A stretch of 64,000 bases of DNA, taken from the NCBI GenBank assembly GCA_964385015.1, contig CAYLLS010000001.1, positions 310,001 to 374,000 of the forward strand, in the 5' to 3' direction. Positions 48,087-56,732 of this stretch are shown here, piece by piece; position 1 is the first letter of the stretch; each line of letters begins with the position of its first letter. Source of the stretch: CAYLLS01 sp964385015. GTDB lineage: Bacteria; Myxococcota; UBA727; JABDBI01. Both the position numbers and the translations under genes were made by a program. Under the pieces are notes generated by a model. It worked only from the letters and a program-made list of their open reading frames with translations. It was not told the DNA's origin and searched no databases.

Positions 48087-49631
48087 TTATAAAGAATATA
48101 TAATTTTTATTAAAAATATCATAAAAACACAAAAAAAACAATAAGGGACTATATCGCCGATAACATTATAAATCGTATTAACATAAGAGAGATATATATC
48201 ATCTATCACTATAGATATTTTATTAAAAAATGTTGAATTTAATGATACACCAACACTATTAACAATACCAGAAATACCATTATTTGCAGTTCTAATAAAA
48301 CATCTTCCAGTTTCTACAGCCCTAATTTTATCAATATTAAAATGTTGTTTTGCTACAATCTCACTATTAAACCACATGTCATTAGATATATTAACTATTA
48401 ACTCAACGCCATGTTTAATAATATTTTTAAACATAATGGGAAACATATCATCATAACATATGCTGATACCAGATTTAACATATAAATCATTATATAACAA
48501 AATATTAATAATATTAGCATGAATATTATAGCTATCAATATAATTATAATTATCTAAATTTAAAAATATACTAATAGGCCAAGGCATATATTCACTAAAT
48601 GGCACTAAATATGTTTTATCCACAATATTCATATGACGTTTATTAGACAACATAATGGCAGAATTATAATATTTTATATCATCTAAATAAACTAAAACAG
48701 TAATTGCACCTATTAAAGATGCCAATGATTTAAATGAAAAATTATTTAAATATACATATTTTCTATTTACTACTTGGGGCCATGAATTTTCTGGCCATAC
48801 AATAATTTTAACACCATTATCATATACTATATTTTGTAATCTTATATATCTATTAAATATATTGTTTTTACCATAAAAAGATGTATTAATATTATCTGTA
48901 ATATTTCCCTGTAATAAACCAATCTTAATACTAATACTATCATTTTTAAAATATAACAAACGACAACAACCAAAAACATAAAATAATAAAATACAAATAC
49001 AAAATAATAAATATAAAATTTTAGATATAAATAATCTATATATAGCATTCCAAATTATTTCTACAATCATATTATTAACAAAAATGATAAAAGATATCAT
49101 GCCATAAATACCAAAAATAGAAACTCCTTGTAAAAAAATTTGAACATTTGATAATGCATATACTATATTACCAAAACATACATTGCCTAAAAATATATAA
49201 TTATATAAATAACAAAAACAACAACATATAGGAGCACATAAAACATATATATTAAGATGCAAACATAAAGACATATATCGTATTATAATAAATATCAAAG
49301 CAACATATACAGCATTTAATAAAACCAAAATTAAATAAATGAAAATAGAGTTAATTAAACATATATTACTGAAAATCATAATTGTTTTTATTAAAAAACA
49401 ATAATTTATACCATATTGCATAAATTGAGTAAATATACTAAAAAAAAATATAAATATGATGCTTTTATTTTTCAAAATAAAAAATAATGGTACATATGCT
49501 ATAAATACTAACCATCCTAAATTCAATGTTATATCCCACAATGAAAAGAAAGATATAAAAATAACACCATATTTACTAATATTTAACAATAAAACATAAT
49601 ATATAGAACCAAATAAATAATATATCAACAT
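48087..49631 (-). CDS. lnt: Apolipoprotein N-acyltransferase
   Basis: Adds the third acyl chain to outer-membrane lipoproteins. Six or so hydrophobic segments fill residues 1-230, followed by a periplasmic nitrilase-like domain with catalytic Glu281 (VWPENSWP), Lys339 (DKTYLVPFSEYMPW) and Cys392 (GISICYDD), then a last membrane segment. Length (514) is typical. Its presence shows a Gram-negative envelope with processed lipoproteins. It is 18 bases upstream of prfB on the same strand. Confidence 0.92.
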   Translation of the reverse strand: MLIYYLFGSIYYVLLLNISKYGVIFISFFSLWDITLNLGWLVFIAYVPLFFILKNKSIIFIFFFSIFTQFMQYGINYCFLIKTIMIFSNICLINSIFIYLILVLLNAVYVALIFIIIRYMSLCLHLNIYVLCAPICCCFCYLYNYIFLGNVCFGNIVYALSNVQIFLQGVSIFGIYGMISFIIFVNNMIVEIIWNAIYRLFISKILYLLFCICILLFYVFGCCRLLYFKNDSISIKIGLLQGNITDNINTSFYGKNNIFNRYIRLQNIVYDNGVKIIVWPENSWPQVVNRKYVYLNNFSFKSLASLIGAITVLVYLDDIKYYNSAIMLSNKRHMNIVDKTYLVPFSEYMPWPISIFLNLDNYNYIDSYNIHANIINILLYNDLYVKSGISICYDDMFPIMFKNIIKHGVELIVNISNDMWFNSEIVAKQHFNIDKIRAVETGRCFIRTANNGISGIVNSVGVSLNSTFFNKISIVIDDIYLSYVNTIYNVIGDIVPYCFFCVFMIFLIKIIYSL

Positions 49632-49706
49632 ATCATATTAACTCTTTACACAACATTACATGTATCATATAATAACTTAATATTTAATTATACAATAATA
49701 TATTTT

Positions 49707-50996
49707 ATGAATAAGCATATTAATTTTATTTTAGATCCATTTGTAATTGTATTAATTTTAACTATAATATTATTTATCACTACTCCTTATTTTACACATT
49801 ACCACTTCAATGATGTTATATATTTTTGGGGCAATGGTTTTTGGAATTTAATGCCATTTACAATGCAAATGACTATTATGCTGATTAATGGATACGTAAT
49901 AGCAACATCAAATATAATAAAAAACATATTATACATATTAACAAAAAATATTACAAACGCAAAACAAGCAATTATTATAACAACTATTGCATCCATGATA
50001 GGTTGTTATTTAAATTGGGGATTAGGACTAATTTTTAGCAGCACATTATGTGTTCATTTAGGCAATAAAATTAAAAACATCAATTTTGGCTTATTAGTAT
50101 CTAGTGCCTATAGTGGATTTTTAATATGGCATGGAGGATTATCTGGATCAATTCCTTTAACAATAGCAACAAAAAATTCTTTTTCTGAAAATTTAATTGG
50201 ACATACTATTCCTATAACAAAAACTTTATTTTCTTTACATAACATTATGATATTAAGTGGATTATTAATTATTCTACCATTAACAAATTTTATTTTATTA
50301 TTAAACACTAATAAAAAACAATATAATATTAAAAATACATTAACTAACAATAATCATACTAATATACATAATAAGATAACAAATACAAAACACTCATTCA
50401 ATATGATATTATCTATTTCATTTTTTATATTATGCATATACTTTATAATAATAAAAATACATAAACAAGAATTCTCATTTGATATCAACAATATTAATTT
50501 TATTCTAATTTTCATTGGATTAGCATTACATAAAAATTTTACTTCATTCATGCAAGCCATTGGCAATGGAAGTAAAAAAGCTGGTCCAATTTTATTACAC
50601 TTCCCATTTTATGCTGCTATAATGCAGATAATGATATCTTCGCAATTAGCTATATCAATTTCAAATACATTCTTATCATATGCGAATTTAAATACATTTT
50701 ACTTATTATCATTTTATAGCGCTGGATTTATAAATATATTTATACCATCTGGAGGAGGACAATGGGCAATACAAGCTCCAATAATGATAAAAGCAGCTAA
50801 AACTTTAAATGCTGACATACCACTAACAGCAATGTCAATAGCATGGGGTGATGCATGGACTAATTTATTGCAGCCATTTTGGGCCTTGCCTTTATTAAAT
50901 ATGGCAGGTATACAACTAAAATATATATTTAAATATTGTATTATAATTTTTATTATTTCTGGCTTATTTTTATCTGCTATGTTTTATTTTATATAA
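49707..50996 (+). CDS. atoE: Short-chain fatty acid transporter, AtoE family
   Basis: A 429-residue inner-membrane carrier with about 12 hydrophobic segments, matching AtoE, which moves short-chain fatty acids such as butyrate or acetoacetate. Characteristic segments are WGNGFWNLMPFTMQM, NWGLGLIFSS, LLVSSAYSGFLIWHGGLSGSIPL, FIPSGGGQWAIQAPIM and WGDAWTNLLQPFWALPLL. In a fermenting cell it could export acids made from acetyl-CoA and propionyl-CoA; import from the host is equally possible. Confidence 0.9.
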   Translation: MNKHINFILDPFVIVLILTIILFITTPYFTHYHFNDVIYFWGNGFWNLMPFTMQMTIMLINGYVIATSNIIKNILYILTKNITNAKQAIIITTIASMIGCYLNWGLGLIFSSTLCVHLGNKIKNINFGLLVSSAYSGFLIWHGGLSGSIPLTIATKNSFSENLIGHTIPITKTLFSLHNIMILSGLLIILPLTNFILLLNTNKKQYNIKNTLTNNNHTNIHNKITNTKHSFNMILSISFFILCIYFIIIKIHKQEFSFDINNINFILIFIGLALHKNFTSFMQAIGNGSKKAGPILLHFPFYAAIMQIMISSQLAISISNTFLSYANLNTFYLLSFYSAGFINIFIPSGGGQWAIQAPIMIKAAKTLNADIPLTAMSIAWGDAWTNLLQPFWALPLLNMAGIQLKYIFKYCIIIFIISGLFLSAMFYFI

Positions 50997-51004
50997 CAAC
51001 ATCC

Positions 51005-51733
51005 TTAATGCTTATAAAATTTAACTGTGCTACCTTTTTTATAATTTAATTTAGATAATGATTCAAGATTAAATTGATACCATTGTTCACCATAAGATTT
51101 CATTTTTATTTTCTTTTTATTTTGCAAATTAATTAAATTTTGCTGAATACGATAATCTGCATTACCAACTTTCTTTTGAGCTCTTAACAAAATTTTTATA
51201 GCTTCTTCATTTTTTCCAGCACGAAACAAACAATAAGCCCAAACACTCCACAATAGACCTTGTTTAGACGAATACTTAACAGCTCTTTCAAAAATTATAT
51301 TCATTTTAATATATTGTTTTTTTTTAAAATATAATATGGCCAACATCCCCTGAGCAATCCAATGCTTAGAAAAAGACATCTCTAAATACGGTTTAGCTTT
51401 TATATATTCATGTTTCATATAATAAATGCTACCAATTTGACCATTAATCATTCGTTTTGTAAAAAATTGCCATTTAGAATATTTATCTCTTATATTCATT
51501 AATAATTTAATACCATAATCAACATTTTGTTTCTGCAATTCCTTTTGCACAGAAAACATTAATTTTTCCAATCGTTTAGAAATAAATTTAGATAAAAATA
51601 TATATGACAATATAAATATTAATACAGAAGGAAATATAGAAGCTATTAAACCTAATATGAAATATATTAATATAAACACAAACAAACTTAATATTAAAGA
51701 TATAAATAAAATAATCACAATAAAACCTAACAA
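51005..51733 (-). CDS. Membrane-anchored TPR-repeat protein of unknown function
   Basis: A 242-residue protein. Residues 1-50 form two strongly hydrophobic segments; the rest is helical with two or three TPR-like units (for example YIKAKPYLEMSFSKHWIAQGMLAILYF and GLLWSVWAYCLFRAGKNEEAIKILLRA). No catalytic motif is present. Proteins of this layout, with a C-terminal GEQWYQFNLE-like end, occur in deltaproteobacteria as far as I recall. It probably serves as an inner-membrane scaffold; partners unknown. Confidence 0.6.
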   Translation of the reverse strand: MLGFIVIILFISLILSLFVFILIYFILGLIASIFPSVLIFILSYIFLSKFISKRLEKLMFSVQKELQKQNVDYGIKLLMNIRDKYSKWQFFTKRMINGQIGSIYYMKHEYIKAKPYLEMSFSKHWIAQGMLAILYFKKKQYIKMNIIFERAVKYSSKQGLLWSVWAYCLFRAGKNEEAIKILLRAQKKVGNADYRIQQNLINLQNKKKIKMKSYGEQWYQFNLESLSKLNYKKGSTVKFYKH

Positions 51734-51887
51734 TATATATTAAAAAAATATAAATAATAACAACATTTAAACCAAATATTGACTCACTAAAATATAAATA
51801 ATTTTAATATCATAAATAAAATATATTATATTCTTTAAAATAAAAAACATATTTTTTCAATATAATTTTATATAATGAATCTTATTC

Positions 51888-52364
51888 CTACGAAAATATT
51901 TTTTTTAATTCTTTAGCTACACAATTAGGAACCATAGAACTTATATCAGAACCAAAACTAGCAACTTCCTTTACTAATTTAGAAGATACGTAAAAACTTG
52001 ATTCACCTGTCATCATAAATACAGTTTCAATATCATTACATAGTTTTCTATTCATATTAGCTAATTGAAACTCATATTCAAAATCACTAATTGCACGTAA
52101 TCCTCTCAATACAACTTTAATATTACATTGCTTAGCATAATCAACTAATAATCCATCAAAAATGCTCACTTTAACATTACTACTAAAATTAATACATTTT
52201 TTTATTAATATCATACGTTTCTCTAAAGATAATAAATGTGTTTTTTGCTTATTATTAGAAATAGCAATAATAATAAAATCAAATATTTTTAATGCTCTAT
52301 TTATTATATCCATATGTCCATTTGTCAATGGATCAAAACTACCAGGATAAATAGCTTTTGTCAT
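51888..52364 (-). CDS. coaD: Phosphopantetheine adenylyltransferase
   Basis: Penultimate step of coenzyme A synthesis. The nucleotidyltransferase motif is AIYPGSFDPLTNGHMDII; VLRGLRAISDFEYEFQLANMNRKL and SSKLVKEVASFG also match. Length (158) is normal. It follows rsmD on the same strand, the common rsmD-coaD pair. CoA is needed by both acylating aldehyde dehydrogenases of this window. Confidence 0.95.
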   Translation of the reverse strand: MTKAIYPGSFDPLTNGHMDIINRALKIFDFIIIAISNNKQKTHLLSLEKRMILIKKCINFSSNVKVSIFDGLLVDYAKQCNIKVVLRGLRAISDFEYEFQLANMNRKLCNDIETVFMMTGESSFYVSSKLVKEVASFGSDISSMVPNCVAKELKKIFS

Positions 52365-52395
52365 ATAATCACCAATAGAACAAATTTCATATACA

Positions 52396-52962
52396 TTAAT
52401 ATATTTTACTAGGCATTAAAAATACAACACACATAGAGCCATATTGTTTTTTTTGTATTAAAACATAAGCATCTGGTATATTAAATAAACATTTATAAAA
52501 ATATCTATAAATAACAACACTATCTACAATTAAAAACTTTAATAACTTTTGCCAAAAATTTTTGCTCAATATCATATTATATGGCGGATCAACAAACACT
52601 ATATCATATATATATTTTTTATTTTGTATAATAAACTTGATATAATCACTAAGATATATATTGCAATAATCTTGTACGTTTAACATATCAATATTATATT
52701 TTATACATAAAACAACATTATACGAATATTCTACCATATGTACATATTGTGCTCCCCTAGATATAGATTCAAATGCATGTGATCCACTTCCAGAAAATAA
52801 ATCCAATATAATAGCATCTTTAATTTTATATTTCAATGATGAAAAAATAGATTCTTTCACCATATCTGTTGTTGGCCTAACTAAACCTAACTTAACTTCT
52901 TCTGGTATTCGAAAACTTCTATTTAATAAAAATCCACTAGTTATTCTTAAATTATTAATCAT
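52396..52962 (-). CDS. rsmD: 16S rRNA m2G966 methyltransferase RsmD
   Basis: N2-methylates G966 of 16S rRNA. LRITSGFLLNRSFRIP at the start, LDLFSGSGSHAFESISRGA for SAM binding and the catalytic IVFVDPPYN are the family markers. Length (188) is typical. Paired with coaD downstream, 31 bases away. Confidence 0.93.
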   Translation of the reverse strand: MINNLRITSGFLLNRSFRIPEEVKLGLVRPTTDMVKESIFSSLKYKIKDAIILDLFSGSGSHAFESISRGAQYVHMVEYSYNVVLCIKYNIDMLNVQDYCNIYLSDYIKFIIQNKKYIYDIVFVDPPYNMILSKNFWQKLLKFLIVDSVVIYRYFYKCLFNIPDAYVLIQKKQYGSMCVVFLMPSKIY

Positions 52963-53076
52963 TGAATCATAAAGAAAATATATATAATATCATCAATATT
53001 AAAAATAATATATAAATATTTTATATACATTATTTATTTAATATATTATATATTATAAATTATAAAAAGTAAAACA

Positions 53077-53161
53077 TACCGAAGATCGGATTTGAACCGA
53101 CATAGATTTATAATCTACTGAATTTTGAATCCAGCGCGTATACCAATTTCGCCACTTCGGC
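53077..53161 (-). tRNA. tRNA-Leu (anticodon CAA)
   Basis: Read on the minus strand, a 7-bp acceptor (GCCGAAG with CTTCGGT, G-U at the end), a D arm with GG, a 5-bp anticodon stem enclosing TTCAAAA (anticodon CAA), a long class II variable arm and a T arm GTCGG-TTCAAAT-CCGAT fold well. The sequence closely follows E. coli tRNA-Leu(CAA). The 3' CCA is not encoded. Confidence 0.93.
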
Positions 53162-53250
53162 ATTATAAACTATTATTTTATAATAATATATATATTTAAG
53201 CAATATATTTGTTATTTATTTATATATATTACATTATTGCATATAATACA

Positions 53251-53333
53251 GCAGCAATGGTGGAATGGTAGACACGCTATCTTGAGGGGGTAGTAGCTAT
53301 TTAGCTGTGGGAGTTCAAATCTCCCTTGCTGCA
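53251..53333 (+). tRNA. tRNA-Leu (anticodon GAG)
   Basis: Acceptor stem GCAGCAA/TTGCTGC, anticodon stem CTATC/GGTAG around loop TTGAGGG (anticodon GAG), class II variable arm with AGCT/AGCT pairing and T arm GGGAG-TTCAAAT-CTCCC. The discriminator is A; CCA is not encoded. Keeping a GAG leucine tRNA in so AT-rich a genome is notable, since CTC and CTT codons are rare. Confidence 0.94.
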
Positions 53334-53350
53334 GTATATAATAAGATGAA

Positions 53351-53533
53351 CTAATTATTTTTTTTAATTACTTTATGATTATTATACTGTCCACAATTCA
53401 TACATAAATGATGTATTAATTTAGGTTCTCTACACTCATCACACAAATAAAAAGTAAAAAACTCATAATTAATATTAGAAGCACGTCTTGAACGACTTTT
53501 AGATTTTGAAGTTCTTCTTTTTGGTACAGGCAT
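53351..53533 (-). CDS. rpmF: 50S ribosomal protein L32
   Basis: A 60-residue basic protein of the large subunit. The start MPVPKRRTSKSKSRSRRA is diagnostic, and four cysteines (CDEC ... CMNC) form the zinc-binding site near the middle. In many bacteria it precedes plsX and fabH, which are absent here. Confidence 0.96.
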   Translation of the reverse strand: MPVPKRRTSKSKSRSRRASNINYEFFTFYLCDECREPKLIHHLCMNCGQYNNHKVIKKNN

Positions 53534-53614
53534 AAATATATCTCCATAAATATAATGAATTTAAATCAAACAACATATATTACATAAATTAAAAAAAAAT
53601 CATATAACAACTAG

Positions 53615-54352
53615 TCACAACATGTTTTTAACATTATGCCATACTTCTGAAACATCTTCTATTTTTTTTAACATATTAATTAATTTTAAAGTTACACTAT
53701 ATTCATTTTTAGACAATTTAATTAATTTTTGAGGTATCATTATAATATTAGATATATCATACATAATATTATGTTTTTTAAATTGTTCTTGTAATATATA
53801 AAATTTATTATAATCACATATAACACTAATACATTTATTATTAGATATAACATCATCTATCCCGTGATCTATTCCACTATTGATAATATCATTTTCACTT
53901 ATTTTTGTTTTATCAATATGATTAAAATAAAAACAACCTTTCTTATGAAAATTATAACTAATAGTAGTATGACTAGTTGATGCAAATTTCGCACCATATT
54001 TTAATAACAATGATTTAATTAAACTACATGAACGATTACGATTATCACTTAAACATTCAACTAAAATTTGAACACCATATTTTGCATAACAATCATAGAA
54101 CAAATGATGCATCATATCAATATTTTTTTTGCCATATTTATTCAATATTCTAGTAATATTAACCTTAGGCATATTAACACTTTTAGCATATTCTATTAAC
54201 TTTCTTAATTTAAAATTTATATCAATATTACTTCCACCATCTTTTAAAGCTATAATCATATCTTGAGTTATTTTAGACCAAAGTTTAGATTTCTTAACAT
54301 CAACAGCAACTTTTTTATGTTTTACCTTAGACCATTTATTATGACCAGACAT
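53615..54352 (-). CDS. yebC: YebC/PmpR-family regulatory protein (TACO1-like)
   Basis: The family start MSGHNKWSKVKHKK and the following K-SKLWSKITQDMIIALKDGG are intact. YebC-type proteins act as transcription regulators or help the ribosome through proline runs. Three-domain layout and 245-residue length fit. The frame begins at 54361, but MSGHNKW at 54352 is the family start. The middle is more diverged than usual (LRKLIEYAKSVNMPKVNITRILNKYG). Confidence 0.9.
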   Translation of the reverse strand: MSGHNKWSKVKHKKVAVDVKKSKLWSKITQDMIIALKDGGSNIDINFKLRKLIEYAKSVNMPKVNITRILNKYGKKNIDMMHHLFYDCYAKYGVQILVECLSDNRNRSCSLIKSLLLKYGAKFASTSHTTISYNFHKKGCFYFNHIDKTKISENDIINSGIDHGIDDVISNNKCISVICDYNKFYILQEQFKKHNIMYDISNIIMIPQKLIKLSKNEYSVTLKLINMLKKIEDVSEVWHNVKNML

Positions 54353-54431
54353 ATAATACATCCATAAAAAATATTATACATTAAAATATCAATAATATAT
54401 AAATTAAAATATAAATTTAATACAATTCCAC

Positions 54432-54505
54432 TGCTCTTAACATGACTCGAACATGTGACATCTAATTTAGGAAATTAGCGCTCTATCCAACTGAGCTATA
54501 AGAGC
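54432..54505 (-). tRNA. tRNA-Arg (anticodon CCT)
   Basis: On the minus strand: acceptor GCTCTTA/TAAGAGC, D stem GCTC/GAGC, anticodon stem CTAAT/ATTAG around TTCCTAA (anticodon CCT, reading AGG) and T arm ACATG-TTCGAGT-CATGT. All stems pair perfectly; 74 bases; discriminator A; CCA not encoded. Confidence 0.94.
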
Positions 54506-54622
54506 ATTTACATTTATTATAACACGTTTATATTCATTTTATAAAAAAATACTAGATATAATAAATAAATTATTATATGTTATATATGATAAATGTATAT
54601 ATTCAATTATATGAGGTTATTA

Positions 54623-54946
54623 ATGAATACTGTTGAGAAAATCTTTAATAAAATAAATCTACAATTAACTCCTAAACATGCAAAACAAATCAATACAAGT
54701 TATTTATTCAATATTGGAGAAGATAATACTGAACAATGGTTACTAGATTTAACAAAAACAACTAATTGGATTACTAAAACTAATACAGAACAAGAAGCAG
54801 AATGTATTATCACAATTAAAAATATAAATGACTTTAATGACTTAGCCAATGGAAAAATTAATCCTACTATAGCATTTATGCAAGGCAAAATTAAAATTAA
54901 AGGCAATGTATCATTAGCATTAAAATTACAAATATTATTTACATAA
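54623..54946 (+). CDS. SCP2 sterol-binding-domain protein
   Basis: A small protein of about 107 residues consisting of one SCP2-like lipid-binding domain. The segment DLTKTTNWITKTNTEQEAECIITIKNINDFNDLANGKINPTIAFMQGKIKIKGN holds the conserved D-F--l--G---p--aFm-GkikI-Gd pattern. The ATG at 54623 has a GAGG ribosome site and suits the family better than the frame start at 54593. It may bind or carry lipids or acyl-CoA; the exact function is unknown. Confidence 0.82.
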   Translation: MNTVEKIFNKINLQLTPKHAKQINTSYLFNIGEDNTEQWLLDLTKTTNWITKTNTEQEAECIITIKNINDFNDLANGKINPTIAFMQGKIKIKGNVSLALKLQILFT

Positions 54947-55018
54947 ACATAAATATAATATATTTTATGATAATAACTATTTTACATTCTATTGTTTTAT
55001 TAAAAATTACTATATTGA

Positions 55019-55480
55019 ATGAACAACATACATGTAAATGGAATTCAACTTCTTACATATACACAAAAACTATACATTACTAAATATATACCGAAAATTA
55101 TCAATATAACTAAAATATATAAAAATATTATAAATATAACTTTTGTTACAAATCCACAAATAAAACAATTAAATGTAAAATTTAAAAAAAAAAATAAATA
55201 TACTGATGTATTAACTTTTTGTATCAATGATACAAGTGCAAGATTAGGATATAATAATATATTAGGTGAAATTATTATTTCTATAAATGAAGCATCAAGA
55301 CAAGCAAAACAAAACAAACATAATGTAGAAATAGAAATACTTAAACTTATTATACACGGAATATTCCATTTGCTTGGTCTTAATCATAAAAAAAATAATA
55401 AAGAAAAAAAAATACAATTTAAATATGAAAACAAAATTATAAATCATTATAATATTACTAATACTAATATATTTAAATAA
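55019..55480 (+). CDS. ybeY: Endoribonuclease YbeY (16S rRNA maturation)
   Basis: Metal-dependent RNase for 3' processing of 16S rRNA and ribosome quality control. The zinc site HGIFHLLGLNH (H-x3-H-x5-H, about 115-126) and TDVLTFCINDTSARLGYNNILGEIIIS upstream are diagnostic. Length (153) is normal. Confidence 0.93.
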   Translation: MNNIHVNGIQLLTYTQKLYITKYIPKIINITKIYKNIINITFVTNPQIKQLNVKFKKKNKYTDVLTFCINDTSARLGYNNILGEIIISINEASRQAKQNKHNVEIEILKLIIHGIFHLLGLNHKKNNKEKKIQFKYENKIINHYNITNTNIFK

Positions 55481-55511
55481 AAACTATACACATTTTTAAA
55501 TACTAACAAAT

Positions 55512-56732
55512 ATGCTTAAATATACTTTTTTACTGACTGTTAGTTATATTGGTTATTACTTTTGTAGAAACAATATAGCATCAGCTATGCCTATATTAAG
55601 TCAACAATTTTTATTTAACAATGCAGAATTAGGAATATTAGCATTTTTTTTAGAATTATCATATGGAATATCTAAAATTATTAATGGCATAATAATTAAT
55701 AAGTTCAACGGAAAACTATGTCTATTAAGTGGAATGATAGGAACTATTATATTTAATATAATCTTTACTTTAGGATCCAATTTATGTTTTTTTATTTGTT
55801 CTGGATGTATAATTAGATACTTTATATCAATTGGATGGATAAGTATTATCAAAATAAGTATCAACATATATTCACCTAATTATTATGGATTCTATTTATC
55901 AATTATATCAATGAGTTATCAATTAGGTGGCATCATAACCAACATATTTTATGCATTTTTAATTAATATAAATAATAACTGGAAAGATTTATTCACATAC
56001 CCAGCTATAATTTTATCTACTATTTTCATTATCTGTTATATATATCTTAAAAATAATAATAATTTTGCCTCACATAAAACATATATTACATATGTTTATT
56101 TTAAACAAAAAATTAATATAATGATACACAAACAATTTATTTTTTTATTAAATTATAGTTTTTGTATTAGTTTTCTAAGATCTGTCTTTCTAATTTGGAA
56201 TCCTAAAATTTTTGTAGATCTTGGCGATACAATTTCCAATGCAATTATTAAATCATCTGGCTTAATAATTTTTGGAATATTTAGCACATTTTTTATAGGT
56301 TATTATACAGATAAAAAAATGTATCACATCAAAAAAACTACACTAATAAGCTATTTTTTATTAGGATTACCAATAACATTAATATTAATATTCATAATAA
56401 TTCATTATAAATATCCTACGATAATATTAGCATATACAATATCAATATGTGGATTTTTTCTCATTGGACCATTTTCTATGGCTGGTGGAGTCTTGTGTTT
56501 AGAATATAGCAAACACAAACATACATCAACATATACTGGATATATAGATGGATGTGGCTCTTTAGCTGGTGCTATAGCAGTATGGATAACTGGACACATA
56601 TCTAATCTATATAGTTGGGGTCATGTAATACTAATGTTAATTATTATATCCATATTAACAATTATTAGCATATTTATGCTAGACATTATCACTCAAAAAC
56701 ATAATAAATATCATTTCAAATATCATATATAA
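55512..56732 (+). CDS. Organophosphate:phosphate antiporter (OPA) family carrier, GlpT/UhpC/PgtP-like
   Basis: A 406-residue MFS protein with 12 hydrophobic segments. The start IGYYFCRNNIASAMPILSQQF, followed by LGILAFFLELSYGISKIINGII, is the OPA hallmark. Members exchange phosphate for glycerol 3-phosphate, hexose phosphates or phosphoglycerates. With gapA and pgk this offers a route to import a ready-made phosphorylated carbon source from host cytosol. Its 3' end overlaps the convergent pcnB-like gene by 10 bases. Confidence 0.85.
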   Translation: MLKYTFLLTVSYIGYYFCRNNIASAMPILSQQFLFNNAELGILAFFLELSYGISKIINGIIINKFNGKLCLLSGMIGTIIFNIIFTLGSNLCFFICSGCIIRYFISIGWISIIKISINIYSPNYYGFYLSIISMSYQLGGIITNIFYAFLININNNWKDLFTYPAIILSTIFIICYIYLKNNNNFASHKTYITYVYFKQKINIMIHKQFIFLLNYSFCISFLRSVFLIWNPKIFVDLGDTISNAIIKSSGLIIFGIFSTFFIGYYTDKKMYHIKKTTLISYFLLGLPITLILIFIIIHYKYPTIILAYTISICGFFLIGPFSMAGGVLCLEYSKHKHTSTYTGYIDGCGSLAGAIAVWITGHISNLYSWGHVILMLIIISILTIISIFMLDIITQKHNKYHFKYHI

